DNA of 36,662 bases from JBGTIS01 sp041745535 (GTDB lineage: Bacteria; Bacteroidota; Bacteroidia; Cytophagales; Cyclobacteriaceae): NCBI GenBank assembly GCA_041745535.1, contig JBGTIS010000037.1, positions 1 through 36,662 on the forward strand. Reading direction: 5' to 3'. Below, piece after piece: positions 32,788 to 36,662 of the stretch; within the stretch, counting starts at the first letter, position 1, and every line of letters starts with the position of its first letter. A model generated the notes under the pieces. That model did not search any database. It was not told where the DNA came from and saw only the letters and a program-made list of their open reading frames with translations. Made by a program: the position numbers and the translations under genes.

Positions 32788-34779
32788 CTATAGGCTTGCC
32801 GGCTGAGTAGTTATATCATATTCGCGAATAACTTTCCCCGCCCTGATAATTTCAGCTACGTTCCAGGCTTGAGAGATAGCTCCTCCGGCTTTATGAGGCG
32901 GATCGCTGTCGTAAAGCTCAGAAATTGTGCTGATACCATGTTCAGTCATTACTTCCTCAAATTTGCCATAAATAGCATTTACAAAAGGCAAACCATTTCT
33001 TCCGTATATTTTTAAGTACGCTTCAACAAAATGGGCGGTTAACCAAGGCCAAACACATCCCTGATGATAGGCCTGATTTCTTTCGTTCAAACTCCCCCGA
33101 AACTGTCCTTTGTAACCCTGATTTTTTGGTGAAAGACTGCGTAACCCTCTTGGGGTAAGTAGTTCCTGCTGCACAGTTCCCAGAATAGACTTAGCTGCCA
33201 AAGCATCTTTTACAGGCGAGTAAGGTAATGATGTGGCAATTACCTGGTTGGGTCTTACCGACCAATCTTTATAATCTCCATCTACATAATCTGCCAAATA
33301 TCCTTTAGCTTCATCCCAGAAGGTTTCCATGAAAGCTTTTTCAATTTTAGCTGGCACATCATTCCATTCTTTAATAAATACTTTTCCATCAGCAGATCGT
33401 GGGCCAGCAACTTCTAGCGCAAAACAAACAGCATTATACCATAAGGCGTTTACTTCGACGGTCAGTCCGGTTCGTGGTGTAACAGGCTTGCCATCCACAA
33501 GTGCATCCATCCAGGTAAGAGGCTGATCAGGAGATCCGCCATAAAGCAGCCCGTTTTTTTGCGTTTTAATATTGTAGTCGGTGCCACTGCGGTAGGCACG
33601 AAGAATTTCCTGCATGTACTTACCATAGTTTTTCCAAATCACGGTTTTGTCGCCTATCTGATCAAGATATTTTTGAAGCGCCCAGAAAAACCAAAGCTGT
33701 GTATCTATGGAATTGTACCGGGGTTCCACACCGCTGGTTTCCCAGTATGGGAAAAACACTCCTTTCCGATCTTTGATCATGGTATCAAGCACAGCCTTAA
33801 AACTTTTTACATCTCGTGTGGCCAGTGTAATACCTGGAATGGAAATGAAAGTATCTCTGCCGCCTCGCCCATTCCAATGATAATTTATAACCACATCGGT
33901 TCGGTCCTGCTTTCGGTTTGGCCCGTACGTTTTCAGTACGAATTGCCGTCCGGATTCTTTCAGGCAATTTTCGAAAGAGTTTCTGGAGGTTCTTTTTCTG
34001 GTTTGGGTATTGAACATCCGAAGCAGATTGGCGGTTTTGGTTTCTTCCATGCCTGCCGTAAAAATAATAGTATCGCCTTTTTGCATTTGTACATCAAAAT
34101 AACCAGGAACATACAGGTCTTCCTGATATTCATATCCACGATCCAACTCTTCCTGGTACTCTACATTATAATACCAGGTAGGCGCTTCCGTAAACTGCTC
34201 TTCTTCCGATAACTGCATAAAAAGGTTGCTATAATCAGCATATGGGCGAATCTTAATACCCTGACTAATACTTTCAACTGATTTGTTTATCTCAGTGTTT
34301 TCTTTTTTCAGGTGATGCACATTCCGAAATGAAAGAAACGGAGTAAGGCGTAAAGTAATAGGAGAATTAGCATCTTCCAGCACATAACGCACCAAGGTTC
34401 TGCTTTCATGTTCAACCAGCAATTTCTCTTTGGTAAGCACAACATTGCCAACCGAGTAGGTCAATTTGGGGATTGGGTCGGCAATAAAATCCTGTAAATA
34501 TTTATGGCCTTTCGGGCTGTAACTTCCCGGATATTTGTGAATACCCAGATTAAACGCGGCATCGTGCTGAATAATGGTTTCGTCCAGACTGGAAACTAAA
34601 ACATATAATCCCGGCATATTGGGCTGTGGCGCTACCAGCAGTCCATGGTACTTTCTGGTATTACAGCCAACAATGGTTGATGATGCGTAGGCACCGGATT
34701 TATTAGACCGGATAATTTCTTTATTGAGTGAATAAGCCAGATTAATTAGCTGGGTTTTGTCAAATTGAATATAACTCAT
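32788..34779 (-). CDS. Glycogen debranching enzyme (GDE N- and C-type, GH133-like)
   Basis: The 663-residue protein is the two-domain bacterial debranching enzyme. The N-terminal beta domain has NKSGAYASSTIVGCNTRKYH (the usual Y-H-G-L-L core follows). The C-terminal (alpha/alpha)6 domain carries YNSIDTQLWFFWALQKYL, RTGLTVEVNALWYNAVCFAL, SVRPNQVIATSLP and HQGCVWPWLTAHFVEAYLKI. It removes alpha-1,6 branches from glycogen in the cytoplasm. It is the first gene of the operon; the long AT-rich region upstream probably holds its promoter. Confidence 0.94.
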   Translation of the reverse strand: MSYIQFDKTQLINLAYSLNKEIIRSNKSGAYASSTIVGCNTRKYHGLLVAPQPNMPGLYVLVSSLDETIIQHDAAFNLGIHKYPGSYSPKGHKYLQDFIADPIPKLTYSVGNVVLTKEKLLVEHESRTLVRYVLEDANSPITLRLTPFLSFRNVHHLKKENTEINKSVESISQGIKIRPYADYSNLFMQLSEEEQFTEAPTWYYNVEYQEELDRGYEYQEDLYVPGYFDVQMQKGDTIIFTAGMEETKTANLLRMFNTQTRKRTSRNSFENCLKESGRQFVLKTYGPNRKQDRTDVVINYHWNGRGGRDTFISIPGITLATRDVKSFKAVLDTMIKDRKGVFFPYWETSGVEPRYNSIDTQLWFFWALQKYLDQIGDKTVIWKNYGKYMQEILRAYRSGTDYNIKTQKNGLLYGGSPDQPLTWMDALVDGKPVTPRTGLTVEVNALWYNAVCFALEVAGPRSADGKVFIKEWNDVPAKIEKAFMETFWDEAKGYLADYVDGDYKDWSVRPNQVIATSLPYSPVKDALAAKSILGTVQQELLTPRGLRSLSPKNQGYKGQFRGSLNERNQAYHQGCVWPWLTAHFVEAYLKIYGRNGLPFVNAIYGKFEEVMTEHGISTISELYDSDPPHKAGGAISQAWNVAEIIRAGKVIREYDITTQPASL

Positions 34780-34948
34780 GTAGCTATTAGATTATTAAAC
34801 GCTAACAAGATTTTTAGCATAAGTTTAGTGAGAAAGGAAATGCGAACTTAAATATCTACAATAATAAAATTGCGGAAAAATTGTTAAATGTTTGTTTTTC
34901 TACTGGCAAAAAATAAAACCTCAACTCATTCTTGTGTTAGTTTGGTCG

Positions 34949-34980
34949 CAAATTTACAATAGTTCCGCACATTTTTAACA
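34949..34980 (-). promoter_or_regulatory. Weak candidate promoter of the glycogen operon
   Basis: On the minus strand TAAATTTG (34956 to 34949) matches TAnnTTTG exactly. The -33 position 20 nt upstream reads TGTT, only half matching TTTG. The leader would be about 165 nt. Confidence 0.3.
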
Positions 34981-35140
34981 GCTCTTTTTTAAAATATTGC
35001 TAATTTACTAACAATTTATTGCCCTTTAGGCATTCAAAAAGCATAAATAATTGAACTGAGGTTTCTGAATAAAGGTTGTAACGCGCTGTAATAATTGGAT
35101 AAAAATAAAAAAAGAGGATTTTAGGTGAGACAATCGAAAA

Positions 35141-35178
35141 GAAAAAGCATCTACCAAACTTGCGGCAGATGCTTTTTC
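35141..35178. terminator. Intrinsic-terminator-like hairpin
   Basis: The arms gaaaaagcatct / agatgctttttc (35141-35152, 35167-35178) form a 12-bp stem with T-rich ends on both strands. No gene ends close by; the nearest minus-strand gene ends 430 nt upstream, after another hairpin. Confidence 0.6.
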
Positions 35179-35269
35179 AATTTCAACCAAAATTGTATGG
35201 AAATATAGACTTAATTTTTAAAAAAGGCAAATAAAGTACAATTTGAATATTTAATATTTTTTATCCTTT

Positions 35270-35306
35270 TTATAAAAAATCAAACCGTTCGGCTAAATCC
35301 AAACGG
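35270..35306 (-). terminator. Probable intrinsic terminator of the SDR transcript
   Basis: On the minus strand ccgtttgg pairs with ccgaacgg (35306-35299 and 35292-35285, one G-T pair), followed by a T-rich run (tttgatttttt). It would leave a 3' untranslated region of about 300 nt. Confidence 0.55.
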
Positions 35307-35610
35307 CCTGACCAATTGTTATGTGTGTGTTATTGGATAAAGTACATATACATATTTTCAATTTAGAGTCCAATATGGATTTTTCACATGTGTCGGCAGT
35401 TTGTAAAGCGCATTTTACAGAATTCCAATTAGTGTAATCTGCTGATAATCCACCTGTTATAAATATAATTTTTTATATTAAACATATAAATATTTTAATA
35501 TAATTGCGCTTTTATATGTAGTTGTTTGAATCAATTTTGTAGTAAAAATGAGAAAGTTTTCCCTTTTTGAGACTTTGTAGAATCACAGGTTAATCTTTAG
35601 TCGATAAATT

Positions 35611-36378
35611 TTATCTTTTGCTGCCCATTATAGTAAGGCCTAATCCCCCATCGATACGAATAGGCTGTCCGGTAATGAAAGGAGCACGGTTGCTACATAC
35701 AAAAGCAATTAGTTCGGCAACTTCTTCCGGCTTCGCTACTCTTTTTAATGGATGCATATTTTTGGCTTCCTGAAAAACCTCATCGGGCTGCGAAGATTGG
35801 GAAAATCCCCAGTGTAACATTGGCGTATCAACCGAACCGGGACAAATAGCTACACAGCGTACTTGTGGGGCATAATCTACAGCAATGCTTCGGGTTAATC
35901 CTAACATGGCTGTTTTAGAAGTGGTGTAAGCCGCCACGTTATTCTGGCTTAACATGGCCTGTACACTGGATACATTTACCACAACTCCTTCACCAGCATT
36001 CCGCATATGAGGAATACTGTATTTGGCGCACAAAAAAGCACTTTTTAAATTCACATTCATCACAAGGTCCCATTCTTCCGCGGTAGTTTCAGTTACAGTG
36101 CCATAATGCTGAATTCCCGCGTTATTAACCAGATAATGGATATTCCCGAACTGCTGTTGAATTTTACTGATTGCCTCTTTAATCTCAATTTCCCGGGTTA
36201 AGTCGCAACGGATGAAAATCACATTAGGTGAAAGGGAATTGGCAAGGGCTTCACCATTTTTTTGATCTGTGTCTAATATGGCTACTTTAGCGCCTTCTCG
36301 TTCAAAAATTTTTACTGTGGCAGCGCCAATTCCCTTACTGCCCCCTGTTACAATCGCAATTTTATTCTGATGATCCAT
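35611..36378 (-). CDS. SDR-family NAD(P)-dependent oxidoreductase
   Basis: The 255-residue classical short-chain dehydrogenase has the TGGSKGIG cofactor loop (11-18), Asp36 at the end of the second strand (favouring NAD over NADP), NNAG (85-88) and the catalytic Ser138, Tyr151 and Lys155 (YTTSK). The ending IDGGLGLTIMG is typical of FabG-like and sugar/alcohol dehydrogenases. It is not in an obvious operon; the AT-rich gap downstream and the IS end upstream isolate it. The substrate cannot be named. Confidence 0.93.
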   Translation of the reverse strand: MDHQNKIAIVTGGSKGIGAATVKIFEREGAKVAILDTDQKNGEALANSLSPNVIFIRCDLTREIEIKEAISKIQQQFGNIHYLVNNAGIQHYGTVTETTAEEWDLVMNVNLKSAFLCAKYSIPHMRNAGEGVVVNVSSVQAMLSQNNVAAYTTSKTAMLGLTRSIAVDYAPQVRCVAICPGSVDTPMLHWGFSQSSQPDEVFQEAKNMHPLKRVAKPEEVAELIAFVCSNRAPFITGQPIRIDGGLGLTIMGSKR

Positions 36379-36465
36379 TTTTCGATTAGTTAGATTAATA
36401 AGTCAAAATATTTAAAAAGCTATTATTCAATTCCCGCGAATTATTACCAAGCATATGGCAGTTAA

Positions 36466-36662
36466 GAGCCTATCCGAAAATTAGCGAATTCTTCCAGACC
36501 ATCAAAGCACAAGCAAGATGCAACATGGCCTGATAATTTCCCACTTTCTTTTCCCAGCGGATCAGTAGCCTTCTAAAGCGATTCGTCCAGGAATGTGTTC
36601 TTTCCGCGCCACGGAGGCACATACCCATCTTCTTGCCCTGTAACCAGGAATACGGCAAGCCT
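36466..36662 (-). mobile_element. 3' end of an IS5-type insertion sequence (runs off right edge)
   Basis: The left IS boundary is the inverted-repeat-like gagcctatccgaaaa (36466-36480), typical of IS5-type ends, preceded by ttaa, a plausible target sequence. The transposase stop codon lies inside this repeat. The other end is outside the window. Confidence 0.7.
36470..36662 (-). CDS. IS5-family transposase, C-terminal part (partial)
   Basis: The frame is open to the window edge and reads GLPYSWLQGKKMGMCLRGAE, RTHSWTNRFRRLLIRWEKKV, then NYQAMLHLACALMVWKNSLI, with the stop at 36470. The ERTHSWTNRFRRLxxRWEKK block is the C-terminal catalytic-Glu region of IS5-type DDE transposases. Only the last about 63 residues are visible. 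The real start is beyond the right edge. Confidence 0.8.
   Translation of the reverse strand, partial: GLPYSWLQGKKMGMCLRGAERTHSWTNRFRRLLIRWEKKVGNYQAMLHLACALMVWKNSLIFG

Larger units (their letters stand above)
34780..35610. other. Long non-coding gap with two minus-strand-type hairpins
   Basis: This gap of 831 nt separates the glycogen operon from the SDR gene. It is AT-rich, and I see no convincing gene. Its right half holds two terminator-like hairpins on the minus strand (35285-35306 and 35141-35178). Its left half should carry the glycogen promoter: TAAATTTG on the minus strand at 34949-34956 matches the -7 box, but the -33 box (TGTT) is poor. Confidence 0.5.

Noticed and set aside
33559..34212. 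217-codon plus-strand ORF inside the debranching gene
   Set aside because: It is a shadow of a long conserved gene, with low-complexity aromatic-rich translation.
35548..35580. 10-codon leader-peptide-like ORF on the plus strand
   Set aside because: No gene follows on the plus strand and no attenuator structure fits; probably chance.

Overview
The window looks like a chromosomal segment of a Bacteroidota bacterium, most likely of the Cytophagales type. The support is the gene content: many Cys-lipobox lipoproteins, outer-membrane beta-barrels, FAS1 and FG-GAP/VCBS exported proteins, Cys-type sulfatases, a GT35/GH57/GH133/GT4 glycogen set, weak Shine-Dalgarno signals and a TAnnTTTG-type promoter. 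No rRNA, tRNA or CRISPR array was seen.

Layout. 1-3532 (minus): an outer-membrane barrel gene followed by a very large exported protein that runs off the left edge. 4083-5182: a decayed efflux locus, in which the 5' end of an MFS permease is joined to the 3' end of an RND pump, followed by a frameshifted TetR regulator. 5312-17379 (mostly plus): a catabolic-looking island with an unknown lipoprotein, an exported amidohydrolase, two Cys-type sulfatase lipoproteins, an FG-GAP protein, a PQQ dehydrogenase carrying a heme-c domain, an AraC regulator, an acyl-CoA-dehydrogenase-like flavoprotein and a DinB protein. It has no SusC/SusD pair or glycosidase, so it is not a standard polysaccharide locus.

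17460-20368: a small defence or mobile island. It holds an intact MntA/HepT nucleotidyltransferase-HEPN toxin-antitoxin pair, a degenerate second nucleotidyltransferase, two 3' gene stumps pointing outward, and between them an IS3-family element. The IS is the strangest object here. Its orfA and orfB are interrupted by about eight short (12-23 nt) GC-rich inserts, each able to form a mini-hairpin, several sharing a CGGnn(C/G)GCCGnTGC-like core. Removing them restores recognisable transposase frames with the DDE residues.

20673-27448: a BamA/TamA-like barrel, an ECF sigma factor overlapping a membrane-anchored barrel protein, a FAS1 lipoprotein and small exported proteins. 27503-34779 (minus): a four-gene glycogen operon (GH133 debranching enzyme, GT4 glycosyltransferase, GH57 amylase or branching enzyme, GT35 phosphorylase). 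35611-36662 (minus): an SDR oxidoreductase and the 3' end of an IS5-type transposase with its terminal repeat.

Five otherwise good reading frames are broken by one base, each inside a short homopolymer. This could be real decay or read-level indel error; raw reads would decide.
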